Below are positions 13,141-24,100 of a stretch of 64,000 nucleotides of DNA, piece after piece. The notes under the pieces were generated by a model. The model was given only the letters and a program-made list of their open reading frames with translations, searched no databases and had not been told where the DNA came from. Position 1 is the first letter of the stretch; each line of letters begins with the position of its first letter. Made by a program: the position numbers and the translations under genes. Source of the DNA: Rhea pennata (taxonomy: Eukaryota; Chordata; Aves; Rheiformes; Rheidae); NCBI RefSeq assembly GCF_028389875.1, contig NC_084702.1:62846553-62910552 (forward strand), in the 5' to 3' direction.

Positions 13141-13689
13141 ATCTATATTAAGGCCCATTTCCTAGCAACCCGGCCTTCCACAAACGCCTTTTCCAGGGCC
13201 TGCTTTCGATAACCCCGCTGCCCCCCCAGGCGTGCGCTCCAGCCTCCCGCAGTCCCAGGGCGGCCTTGCGAAACCCGGGCAGGGCAGCTGGCTCCCGCGG
13301 CCGCCCGGCAGGACGCCGCCGCCGCCGGCTAACGGCCAACAGGAGCCTCCAGAGGCCGCGGCGGCGCTCGGGGCGAGCCGGCCTCGGCGAGGCCCGCCGC
13401 GACCGACGGGGGCGGAGGGCGGCAGCGCTCCCGCCCCCGCGTGTCCCCGCACGCCCTGCAGCACACCTGGAGCGACCCCCCCCCGCGGGGCCCGCTGCGT
13501 GGTGCCGCCCGGCCCGGCCCGGCCCGGCCCGGCCTTCGCCTTCTCCCCGCCCCCGGCGCCCGCCAGGAGCAAGGGCGGCGCGCGGGGGGGGGCGCGCGGG
13601 GGGGACATGGACCCGCCCCCTCGCCCCGGCCCCGGCCCCGGCCCGGCCGCGAGCCCCTCGCGCCCCGCGCGCTGGCAGCAGGGGGCGCG

Positions 13690-13698
13690 TTCCGGGAA
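13690..13698 (+). promoter_or_regulatory. STAT (GAS) site, TTCCGGGAA
   Basis: A perfect palindromic TTCN3GAA element lies about 225 bp upstream of the first-exon splice donor and just 5' of a GC box. The human gp130 promoter is reported to be regulated through STAT-binding elements, so feedback by STAT1/STAT3 is a reasonable reading. Occupancy is inferred. Confidence 0.6.
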
Positions 13699-13753
13699 GC
13701 CCCGCCCCCCGCCCCAATCCGGCTACGTCAGCGGCGCGAGGGCCAATGGCGGC
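13699..13753 (+). promoter_or_regulatory. core promoter cluster: GC boxes, CCAAT, CRE-like, CCAAT/YY1-like
   Basis: In order: tandem CCCGCCCC-type GC boxes (13,700-13,714), CCAAT at 13,714-13,718, TACGTCA (CRE-like) at 13,724-13,730, and CCAATGGCGGC at 13,743-13,753, which combines a CCAAT box with a YY1-like ATGGCGGC core. This dense arrangement is typical of CpG-island promoters. A TTATTTA stretch at 13,867-13,873 is a weak TATA-like candidate. Confidence 0.6.
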
Positions 13754-13867
13754 GCGCGCGGCGGAGGTGAAGGGCGTGGGGGGGAGGGGGGACGGGGCGG
13801 GGCGCCGAGCGGGCGTCGGGCCGCGCGTGCGGGGCGGCGGCGCGATGGCGCGGCGCGGCGCGGCCGT

Positions 13868-13914
13868 TATTTAGGGGGCGCCGCGGGGCGCGGGGCGCCG
13901 TTAGGCGGCGGCAG
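13868..13914 (+). other. IL6ST: IL6ST exon 1, non-coding (5' end approximate)
   Basis: The exon end is set by the donor gcag|gtaagg at 13,914/13,915, the best donor in the island. The transcription start cannot be read from sequence; the start shown is a placeholder near the TATA-like stretch, and the true one may be upstream. A second good donor, gcgg|gtgagt at 14,034/14,035, could give an alternative longer first exon. Confidence 0.55.
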
Positions 13915-16573
13915 GTAAGGTACGGCGCGGCGCGGCGGGGGGGTGGTCTCGCGGCCGAGATGATTTCCCCCCGGCTGTTCGGCGCCCTTCGGCGCCGCCG
14001 CGGCCCCTGCGCGCCGCTCCCTGGGGGGAGGCGGGTGAGTGAGTGGGGGGGGCGGCGGCCCATTTCCCCGCTGCGGGCGGGCGGGCTCGGCCGGGACGGG
14101 CGGGGCGGAGCGGAGCGGGACGGGTCGGCGCGCAGCCAGCGCCGCCTGCGAGCCGGGGAGGGCGGCCGCTCGCTGGGCTTCCCGAGCCGGGCCCTCGCCT
14201 CGCCGTCGCCGGCGGCGCCGCGCCACGGCCTCGCGCGCTGCCGGGCCGCGCCGGGCCCCCTCCGGGCTGAGGGGGCCTCGCTCCTGCTTCCGCCGAGCCG
14301 CTCCGCCCGGCGCAGCCGCCGCGCCCGAGCGGCACGGGAGATGAGACCGTCGAGGCTCTCTGGGTTTTTGATGATGTAGTTTTCAGTGCTGGCAGCCCTA
14401 ACCGGTCATGGTGTCGCGTGCCTGGCTGCACTCGTGACTTTCAGCCTTTTCCAACAGCCTAATAACCTTGAGCGTGTTACAGGCAGGTGTCGTCTTACTT
14501 GTTGAAAAGTGTTGTTTTGTTGCCTTCGTTGGAACTCGTCTGTTGATGTGCTGTGGCCTGCAGAACGGAAGGGAGACAGCTGCTGGTCTTGAGGAACATG
14601 TCTGGTTTTACACCTGCTCAAACTAGCAGGGGGTTTCCTCGGGAGTGAGGGGTGCAGAGTGTGTAGCATGGGTCACCTGCCCCTTCTGGACTGTAGCAGG
14701 TCTTAGCACTGGATTGCGAGACACCCTTCCTAAAGAAAACTGGTGTCAACGTTTCCATCTTGCACACGATGAAATTGAGGCACAAAGACAGGCGCTTTTC
14801 CAAGCGTGCTGCATTATAGCTGAAAATAAATCCCAGTCTCATAGTTTTCATCCTTGATTTAGACTGGCTAGATGACTGCTAGCTGGTGGCCTCTTGCTGC
14901 TTTTAAGGCATCTTTGAAAAAGGAATGTAGTAATAGTTATGTGAAGCTATAATTTTATCTTTAATGAGCTGTGCTGTTACTGAGGTGAGAAATAGGGGCC
15001 TACAAACAGTAGGTAAAACACATTCAGGCATTATGAGTTTGTTTTTTCTACCATCCTCTTTTCATTTATATTACATGAAAATTAAATTATAATTGTCTCT
15101 CTGAATAGCTGTTCCTCTTGGTATCTTATGTATCATTCTTCCTCCATCTGTTAAAAGCAGGTAACTTCTGAATCTAACAATCTTTTCTGTATGTTGATGC
15201 ATTCTTAATGGGAAAGTGGGACTGGATGATGGAAAAATGGTATTGCCTCCTAGAAGTAAAGCACTAAGAATAAATACTTTGATTTTCATTTACACATCTG
15301 AAAATGTGGTCTTTTCTGGGAAAGCTTGTCTTATGTAAGAACATATATGCACATCTAGAAATCTCTACCAAAAAATGGAGACCCACTGTCTCCAAAGCTG
15401 CTTCACTGCAGGATTAGTACTAGCACAGCTGTAGGAAAATAAAAACTTCTTTGTAATGTCTCAGATTTTTTTCTGATGATATAAATATTAGCAAGAACTG
15501 CCTCAATTGCAGAGCAGGCACTGGTGATTGTTGATCTTGAAGGTTTGACCTCAAGCTGAGAACATTGAATAAGACCTTATTCTGTGTAGCTTTAATTGCC
15601 TTTTATACTAGAGCTACTCGTTAGCTACAAAAAATCTGAAGCATTTCAGACAAACTGATCAGCAGTTTAAGAAGGTAACAGGAATAGAAACTTGATTATT
15701 GTAAGCAAAAAATTTAGTGTCTCAGATGTATTTTGGTCTGTTTAATCACTAACTCTTTGCTTTGGGTTTTGTTTTGGTTGTGTTTTGCTTGTTATTCCAA
15801 TAAGTGCTGTAGTAAAGCCCAAAATGGGAAGAGAAGCTTCCATCTGGAGCTAATGAAATAAGTAATGTAGAGAACTGACTCTTGCTGTTTAGTGAAAGGG
15901 GTGGGGAAGAGATTACTTTATATTGTTTGTGTATAGTTATTTTCAATATGAAAATGAATTTCAGAATATTTTGTGGAGATAATCACCCTTCAAGTGATTG
16001 TTTTTGAAGAGATGTTTGGAAGTTTTTTGAGCTGCTTAAATATTTCCAAGAGGGAAGCAAGCTTGGAGGAAGGAAGGAAGCTCGCTGATGAAAAACTCTT
16101 AATTAGAAAGCCATTATTGCTTATGTAACTATCCTCCAGTAATTTTGATTACAAGTTCTGGATCAGCTTTAAGTGCTATCTGGCTTGTTGTTAAACCTCA
16201 AACGGTAGCTGTTACATACAGCACTGCTTGTATGTACAGTTTCCTTGCTCTGTCCGCCTGAGCTATGTGGGTTCTGTGTGAGAGGTTACCAGTCAAAGCT
16301 CTTAATTTTAAGGAACTCCTGAAAAATCTATGTGCCAGTATCCTTCACTGGACTCTTGACTGATGTGGAAATGAGCCTTACTAGGTTTAACTCCTTCCTG
16401 TGGTGGTCCTGGTGTTATCTATGCTCTTTGGTTTGGCAGATGGCTTTGATGTGGGAAAATGAAGATTTGGCTGCAGTCTCTTAAACTGAAGCTGTCATTT
16501 GTAGGTCACTTGGGCAGTAGTGGATTAACTGTTCTCACACTTCCAAAGTAAAGAGGTGATGATTCACCATAAG

Positions 16574-16600
16574 ATATATATATATATATATATATATATA
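16574..16600. repeat. (AT)n microsatellite
   Basis: About 13 uninterrupted AT units within IL6ST intron 1. Confidence 0.95.
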
Positions 16601-17759
16601 CCTGTATTAATTTGGGCATTGTTTTGTTTGTTTGAAACAAGACTAAAATCACATGCAAGGATTTTCCTATTGTTGCTCAGAATAAGTAATGATACCCCTT
16701 TTGCCTGAAAGACTGATGTTTTTGAAGAGACTTTGTTCTTAACACATCAGTTGTGTTCCTTTAAATAAAAGCCTCTTTATGCATGGACTCCCTGATTTTG
16801 AGAGTTATTTAGGTTTTTCCAGAACACTGCTTGAAGCATCTGTGTGAAGATTCAGGCTGAAATGGTTAGTGCTTTTGCTTTCCTTTCAAAATGATAGCAG
16901 GATGTGAAGAGTAATAGAAATCCTATTTAATCTAGAGATTAAAGTGATCTCACAGCAGGAGTTTCATATATCTGTCTTTGAAATAATCTCAGCCTTTTAA
17001 CATGTTTGTTCCTCTTTAAGATAACTTATTGTGAGTTTGGGACTGTCACTAGTTGTAGTTCTAAACTGATAGGATTGGTTTTGCTGTGTAGTGTTTTGAC
17101 AGACTTTGATCTTTAGCCACTTTGGCAGACTTAACTATGAAAATAACTTGACAAACTTCGAACTAGTCACTGCCCCTTCTCCTCCTGCCCTTGACTTTTA
17201 TCCTTTTCCCCTCATTTCATATTGTGCCTGACTGGATGTAGTTAGGAAAAAAGTTTTGCTTAGTGGTCTAGATGAAACGATTCATTTGCTCTGTTATTGG
17301 ATGGCAGGGATTTGGCAGGGAGGGGAGAGTATTGTTTTTTGTTTAAGCTTGTGAACTGGCCCGCTTATTCAACATTATTTCAGCATTGGCTTGAATTTCC
17401 ATGTTAGATTCCTAGTAAACTGCACCACCATATAAAAGGAAGATTCCCCCCCCCCCTTTTTGGCTGTACTGTCTAGTTATTGAATGTACTGTTTGAGTTT
17501 TATGTTGTCTAGACTTGCAACTTAATCTGACTTAAGAATTGATTAATGAGTAGTTGGCATTTAGCAGCATTTCTTTTGAATGAGAGCATGAACTTCAAAG
17601 CTTTGATACACTTTATATCCTGGGTTTCTGTGGCTTTCAACTTTTTATTTACTCAGAGCAGTAAACATGAGCCTCAATAGAAAACTCTCCTTCTTTACTC
17701 TAAGGTGAAGTGTGGCTTCGTGTTCTGTGAGTTATTAGCCCCTGCCATACCTTTTTGTA

Positions 17760-17788
17760 ACTTTCATCTAAGCAAGGTAGATGAAAGT
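17760..17788. repeat. 11-bp perfect inverted repeat, 7-nt loop
   Basis: actttcatcta (17,760-17,770) and tagatgaaagt (17,778-17,788) are exact reverse complements around the loop agcaagg, in IL6ST intron 1. Confidence 0.85.
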
Positions 17789-20700
17789 GTTTAGTGTAAC
17801 ACTCCTTCTTAACTAGAACTAAATTTCATTTGAGAAACAAACATGTAGAAGCCAGAGAAACTAAGTTTCTTTTTTTTTTAATAGCATGCCTTAGAACAGG
17901 CTGTCAATAGCTTCTTTGTAGGTTCAGAATTGAGTAGTTTTAATTTTGTGACTGACTGTATCAGCAGGGGAAATGATGAAACACATCAAAATAGTCTAAA
18001 AGCAGAGATAGGCTAACTGTGGTGTAATTAGGAAGCTTCAGTCACAACTGTTTGTTTCCTTATTGTTTGCAAGTGTGCTTTTTCAGCTCATCTTCCAGTG
18101 CAGACACTGGAGTATGATTTTTTTTTGGGGGGGGGGGGTCTCTTGACTCTTCAGGAGTTAAGTTTAGTGAAACAATACTGCAAATTGTGGAGGATTTTTC
18201 TGCTCCCTCAGAAAAGGTAGTAAACTCTCCAAAGTGCATAGCCTTAGAGAATTGAGCTTCAGTTTCTCATGTGTAAATCGGACCTACATGGAACAATTCA
18301 GTGTTGTATTCCAGCTCTGTTTAGAGAACAGTTGAAGTGTAAAGATGACATTAATTTAAAAATGAAGTCATCTTATTTTGACTTCTTATGCCAAACCTTA
18401 TGTAGCAGTGACACTACTTTAGCAAAAGAAGTGATAATCCTTCGTTGTTTATTTCTGTTGGGTTTTCTTGTGTTTTTAAGTACTGGCTTTTATGCACCTG
18501 CAAGTGATTCAGAAAGTATATTCATTTTTTTTGTCTGATCAAGCTGAGCCATAAGAATTTTAACACTAATAGTTTTTGAATAGCTTTGTGGATTTATTGT
18601 TTAATTTGACATTAGTAATTACCAAAGGAAAACAAATAATTTCCTAATGATTATGGATATGTCCACTAAGATAATGTGGCACCAGTCATGATACTAAATG
18701 CTTTTTATATGAAGAAAGATGCTATATTGAAGTTCTGTCTGCTACACTTTCTTCAGTGTGAAAGCTGCATCTACTTCTGTTCAGCAGGTTTTGGCAATTA
18801 GTAGGAAAGTGGAGCTGCTTTTTTCTGCTGTCATAGCAAGCTTTGGGGTTCTGGGGAGATTCAAATCTTTCTGCAACTTGGTTGTTCAACTTAATCTTGC
18901 TAAAATAACAAAACTTAATTTACTTAAAGTATATGCTTGATATTTCACAAGCTTCTAGTAGCAAGCAGCCTATATGCTGAATGTTTAGAGTAAGTCAAGC
19001 ACTGAAACAGGTTCCTAATTACTGATTTCACTCAGTGCATGAGACCTAAAGCAACAAAGAATACTCCTCTGACTTTGGTCTCATTCACCAGGTTATTCAA
19101 ATTTGTGAAACCAATTGGGATTTGAAAAAGCAGAAAGGCATGAGTGGGTGAGAACTTAGGTTTCAGATACTGAAAGACATTAGATCTGTAGTAAGCCGAA
19201 ATCAGTTGGTTTAGTTTTTAATGTACACTTGTAATTTATCTAAATTTCTTGCTTTTAAAACTGCCTAGTGGCTATCATATCCATCATCCATAGAGAGGAT
19301 GTTTTAATACTGGAAAAAATAACAGAGGTTTTCTTAATTCTGGACTCTTTATTCATGAAGTCTGATATTTAAAAAAAAGTATTAGTGGAAAAGTTTGTGT
19401 AGGGACAAATATAAATGCATGCTAACCTAATTTTCATGTCTTCTGATCAGCTATATTTAGTGTAAAATTATTATTTCAAATTTTGGTGAGTTTTGAATAA
19501 TGGAAATGGATGGCTCTGAAGTATGGATGCAAATAAAGATTCTGTGAAGCAATTCTGATGGCTCTCTTCAGTCCAGATTGAAATAAGCACATGTTGGTGA
19601 CCCCTATAATAAATCTCTTGTAAAACTTTGGGATAAAATTTCTTCTAGTTGTTGATTTCCAATTCTTGTAAAAAGAAACTGTCATTACACTATGCTATTC
19701 AGTTTGACTTCTAAAAACTAATGGTTTAGGATCCCTAATGCCTAAGGGATGGGGCTTCTGCTTATTATTGATATCTTAGACTTAGTGATATCTATTCTAA
19801 TCTGAGTGATTTGTGTGAAATTCCCACCTTGCATCTTTCTATCACTTTATAAACAAACAAAACAAAAATGATGACATGATATTAAATGTCATATCAAGTT
19901 GCCTTTTTTTCCTTTCCCTCTCTTAATAGTAAATGATGCTCAAATTTTGCTTTCAAAGGGAAACTGTGGAATTAGTTTAAACTTCTTAGTGAATTGCCTT
20001 TCATTTGTATATGAATATAATTAACATTGTCTTTAATTAAAAACATCAGATTCTGACTGGAATAATAAAAATGGAAAACATCCTTTTCTAGAGGTAAAGC
20101 TCAGAATAGCAGGTTCAAAAGAAGGTTTGCCAGGTTAGTGAAGATGCAACTGCAGAAGCAGGATTTCTACAGAAGTCTCATCTCAGATCTAATTTAGTAA
20201 AGCTAGAAATTCTAGGTTTAGAGCCTAGCTACAAGAACAGTTTTGAAGTCTGCTATTAGAGAATAACAACTAGTTTATAAAAGTCATTTGCTTTTAGTAA
20301 TTTTGAGCTGCTTTACAAATGCAAGTTGAGAAATCCAGAAAATATTTTTTGGCTTCAAAGCACCTGGAAAGGAGGCCATCCTGTAATGCTTCAGTTTCTC
20401 CAAATTGTCTTGTAGAATTCTCAAAACTGAGAATAAGTGAGCTCTACTGTAAATAGAAACAAACAATACCATATGTTAAAGGTTTTCTAACTCTTGAGAA
20501 ATTACAAATTCTCTTGCAAGGCTTTGGAGAATTAGATAATGTTTTTTTTTTCTGTAGTAGTTGATTATTGATATAAAAGTATGGTGCTTCGTAATTCTTA
20601 GGTGTATGTTAAATTACTCTTGTCTATGAGGTGCTTGGTTTTGTGGTGAATTATTCTGAACCTTACATAAGGCTTTTCAGTGCCTTTGAAAGCTAGTGAA

Positions 20701-21111
20701 GTATAGTAACCGTAGTCAAATTCATAGGTTACTAAGTTTCATTGGGTTCTGTTTTAAACCCTGAGCCAGTGTCCTGCTCTACTCTGATAACCTCCCTCAA
20801 CAGCAAGCCAGTAAAATTTATTTCCAGATCTGATACAAACATTAAGCTGGTGCATTTCTTGAGTTTGTAACTAAAGATACTTTGAACTGCATTGGTTTGC
20901 TCAAATAGAGATTGGATTTTTTTGTACCAAAGAGTAAAATGGAAAGAATATGCAACCTCTGTTTTCTAGAAATTAAGACAGTACTAACCTTTTTTTTAAA
21001 GGAGAAGAAAAAAAGCACAAAAAATTGTAGAAGAGCAAATGCAAATTTGAATTTCTTAATGAACTTAAGAGAAGTAGCTTGAACAAATGAAACAGTTTTT
21101 ATCTATTACAG

Positions 21112-21192
21112 GAATTCTGTGCAGCATGTTTTCCGGGTGGAACTTGGTGGCCCATGGCTTATATCTGTTCTTGAATATTTGTTCTTTTGAAG
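21112..21192 (+). CDS. IL6ST: IL6ST first coding exon (start codon and signal peptide)
   Basis: Acceptor tctattacag ends at 21,111; 14 bases of 5' UTR precede ATG at 21,126-21,128. The peptide MFSGWNLVAHGLYLFLNICS has the hydrophobic core of a signal sequence. An A at -3 supports the start, and no upstream in-frame ATG is present in the exon. Donor gaag|gtaaga at 21,192/21,193, phase 1. Confidence 0.93.
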
Positions 21193-24100
21193 GTAAGAAT
21201 TCTGTCTCAAACATGCACTTGTAGAATGGTAAGAAAATGAAACATTAAAATGTAATTGGTGTTTCTATTCATAAGTGGAGATAGTATATGGAGATAGTGA
21301 AGCTGACTTCCTTTAGTAGAACCAATGCAGCCTTCTAGTGGCATCACTAGCATTAGTCATTCTAACAGAGTGAAGTGGTGAACTTGGTCCTGTACAGACA
21401 AAAACTTGAAGTAGTATCACATGATATAACTTTGCATATGCCAAAGAGTATCTAAATGAAAGGTTGTCCTGATCAAACTAAACAGCAGTAAATTACTAAT
21501 GGGCTTGTGCTGTAGGCTCTATAGTCAAGATTGGGGCAACTTCTATTCTGCAAGTGATTGTCTTAGATGTTTAGTGTGGCTATTGATTCAAGTCACTATC
21601 TCAGTCAGCTGACTGTTCATCTTTAAAACTCAAAACTGACATTTTATGTATGTGCTTGTATAGCAGTAGTCAGTTTTGTTGTGTGGAAGCTTCATTATAA
21701 AGAGAAGAGTGTTATCAAATGTTTTTGATAATGTTCATTTTAATTCCCAAATATTCTTAAAGTATGCATATTGAAGCTTTCAAAATGGATGACTCAAATA
21801 TTTAATTGTTAGTGTGTGACTTTTCTAAAAACTAGTCAAAAAACAAAGATTCATGTTTATTTCAAAATCTTTTTGTTGTTCAAAAAGTGTTCTCTGCTGA
21901 GGAAGATTTATTTGAGGTTACCCTTAGATTTTTTTTTTACCTTCATTCTTTGGAACATAACAAATGTTAAATCCTTGATTCTTCTCGCTCTAACAGCCTC
22001 TGTAATTTAATTCAGCTTTTTTTCTTGCTTGGTAAAATGTTCTTGCAAGGCCTGGGGAAAACTATGCTGGTTTTGCCCTTTAATTCTGTACTTGGTGATT
22101 CACTAATGCATTTCACTTCTACAGCTGTCAAGTAACTAATTCATTTTCTGCCTAGACATATGGTGCAAGATTTTTTTTAATATGAAAGTAATGTTGTAAC
22201 AGAGTATTGATTATGGAATCCTTTGTATTAAAAAGAAAACACATTAAAAACTGATTCCATTGTTCTTTTAGTTTCAGGTGGACTTGTACAGTCATGTGGC
22301 CACATCATCCCAGAATCTCCAGTGTTGGCTCTTGGTTCCAATTTCACAGCATTATGCATTCTGAATGAGAGTTGTCTAGACTTTGGCAATATATATGCTA
22401 ATCAAATTATCTGGAAAATTAAAAATAGACTGGTACCTAAAGAACAGTACCGTGAAATAAACAGAACAGTTTCCAGTGTCACGTTTAATGACACTTCTTT
22501 ACTTGCTACTCCTCTGACATGCAACATTTTAGCAGATGGACAGATTGAGCAGAACATTTATGGAATTACAGTTACATTAGGCTGTAAGTACCTTTTTCGT
22601 TGCCTTTTATTTTTGTCTAAAAAACTAACTTCTAGGAAAAATCATTCTGACAAAGAGAATGTGAATAATAAGTATGCATATTGAGAGACATTTCTACTCC
22701 CTGAATTGCAGTCTCCTGAATATGTGCATGAAATGCTGTTAAACTACATGCAATCAAAGCTGATAAATATACACAATTTCTTCTTTAAAAAGCTCTGATT
22801 TCATATATGGAGAAAGATTATAGCAAAACAACTAAACTTTGGAAGGAAAATGCAACTTAACTGAAAGGTACAAGGAAAGAAACCAAATTTTTTGTAGTTC
22901 TTGCTGATATTCAAAGAAATAAGGTAAGGTCGTTCATCCTTCAACAACAACAACCCTATCAAAAGTGAATGGCCTTAAAATACAACATACTATTTGAGTT
23001 GCCCTACCGTTATATTTAAGAAAATACTTTTAAATTTAAAACTTTTCCAGTTCAAGCACTGCATCATTTACATAGTTCTCAGCAATTACTCCTTGTTTGA
23101 GACAAGACTGAGGTATTCTGAAAGTAATGCAAATGAGTTCATATTTTATTGCTGAATGAGTTGGTAACAGTGTATAAAATGACAGATAAAAATTATGTTC
23201 ATGAGTGTCTTTTGTAGAGTATGAACTAATAATGCATTATATAGCCTTCTAATGCTGGCAAAAGGTATTACCACTATCAGATGTTTTCTATACAATAGGC
23301 TGCCTTGAATTCACAATTTAAAGTAATATTTCTACCACAAAATAAAAAAAAATGAATTTTTCCATTCCAAGTTCTGATGAGTAAATTTCTGAGAAGAAGA
23401 GACAGACAAAATATATGAAAAGTTGAGGACAGGTAGAGTATTTTGACTGAATAACAGTACTGCTAGCATTCTACAGTTGAAATTCGTATATGCATCTTGT
23501 GTGAGGTGTGCCTGTATTTATTTTTGTTCCTTCAACTATGGAGAAATAGATTAAACAATGGCAATAAGTTTGAGAAGAATATGGTTATTCAAGATCAAAA
23601 CTAAAAGTATTTTCATAAGTCAAGTTGTGTTTAAAACTGAAGCAATAGGATTCTTCAAGTGTATTACACTGGTAAATATTCTAAAAGTTATGAACAAACT
23701 CAATATTGTCATTGTATGTTAAAATTTGAATTTAAGAAGCAAAAGTAGTAATTCATCTGCTTTCTGGAAGACAATCTTACATAATGCTGAAGTGCATTGC
23801 TGAGGATCACTGATGTTTTTAATTTTTTGGAGGGGAATGGGGGATTAGGGAGGGGAGCAGCCCTCCATAGCTGGGGGGAAAGAACAGACCTATCACACTT
23901 GCCTTGGAGCTCAGTTTATTAGTAGAGCCAGTATAAACAAATGCATATTATCCATTAACTTTTTTCCTACATAATTAAAATAGATTCAGTACTATATATT
24001 AGAAAGGGTTCTTAACTTTTTCTACCCCAAAGAATGAGAAATTTCATGCTATTACTCAGAACACCTGATTAACAGCTTGACTTCCATCTCTAGATGGTCT

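Larger units (their letters stand above)
13145..14355 (+). promoter_or_regulatory. IL6ST: CpG island with the IL6ST promoter
   Basis: Composition switches sharply to very high GC with abundant CpG across about 1.2 kb, then falls back to AT-rich DNA. The island contains GC boxes, two CCAAT motifs, a CRE-like motif, a STAT site, and a consensus splice donor (gcaggtaagg) at 13,915. It sits about 7.2 kb upstream of the exon carrying the IL6ST start codon, matching the known IL6ST arrangement of a non-coding first exon and a long first intron. The many long open frames on both strands here are composition artefacts. Pentameric GGCCC repeats at 13,507-13,534 and G runs near 13,583-13,604 may form G-quadruplexes. 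Confidence 0.9.
13915..21111 (+). other. IL6ST: IL6ST intron 1
   Basis: A 7.2-kb intron between the non-coding first exon and the start-codon exon. Its first 440 bases are still CpG island. The rest is AT-rich without coding exons. It holds an (AT)n microsatellite at 16,574-16,600, C and G homopolymers at 17,446-17,456 and 18,127-18,138, and an 11-bp perfect inverted repeat at 17,760-17,788. Additional 5' UTR exons cannot be excluded. Confidence 0.75.

Noticed and set aside
13148..14431. Many long open frames on both strands in the CpG island (up to 228 codons)
   Set aside because: Stop codons are rare in very GC-rich DNA. The peptides are Arg/Ala/Gly/Pro runs with no domain, overlap each other on both strands and cross the IL6ST first exon.
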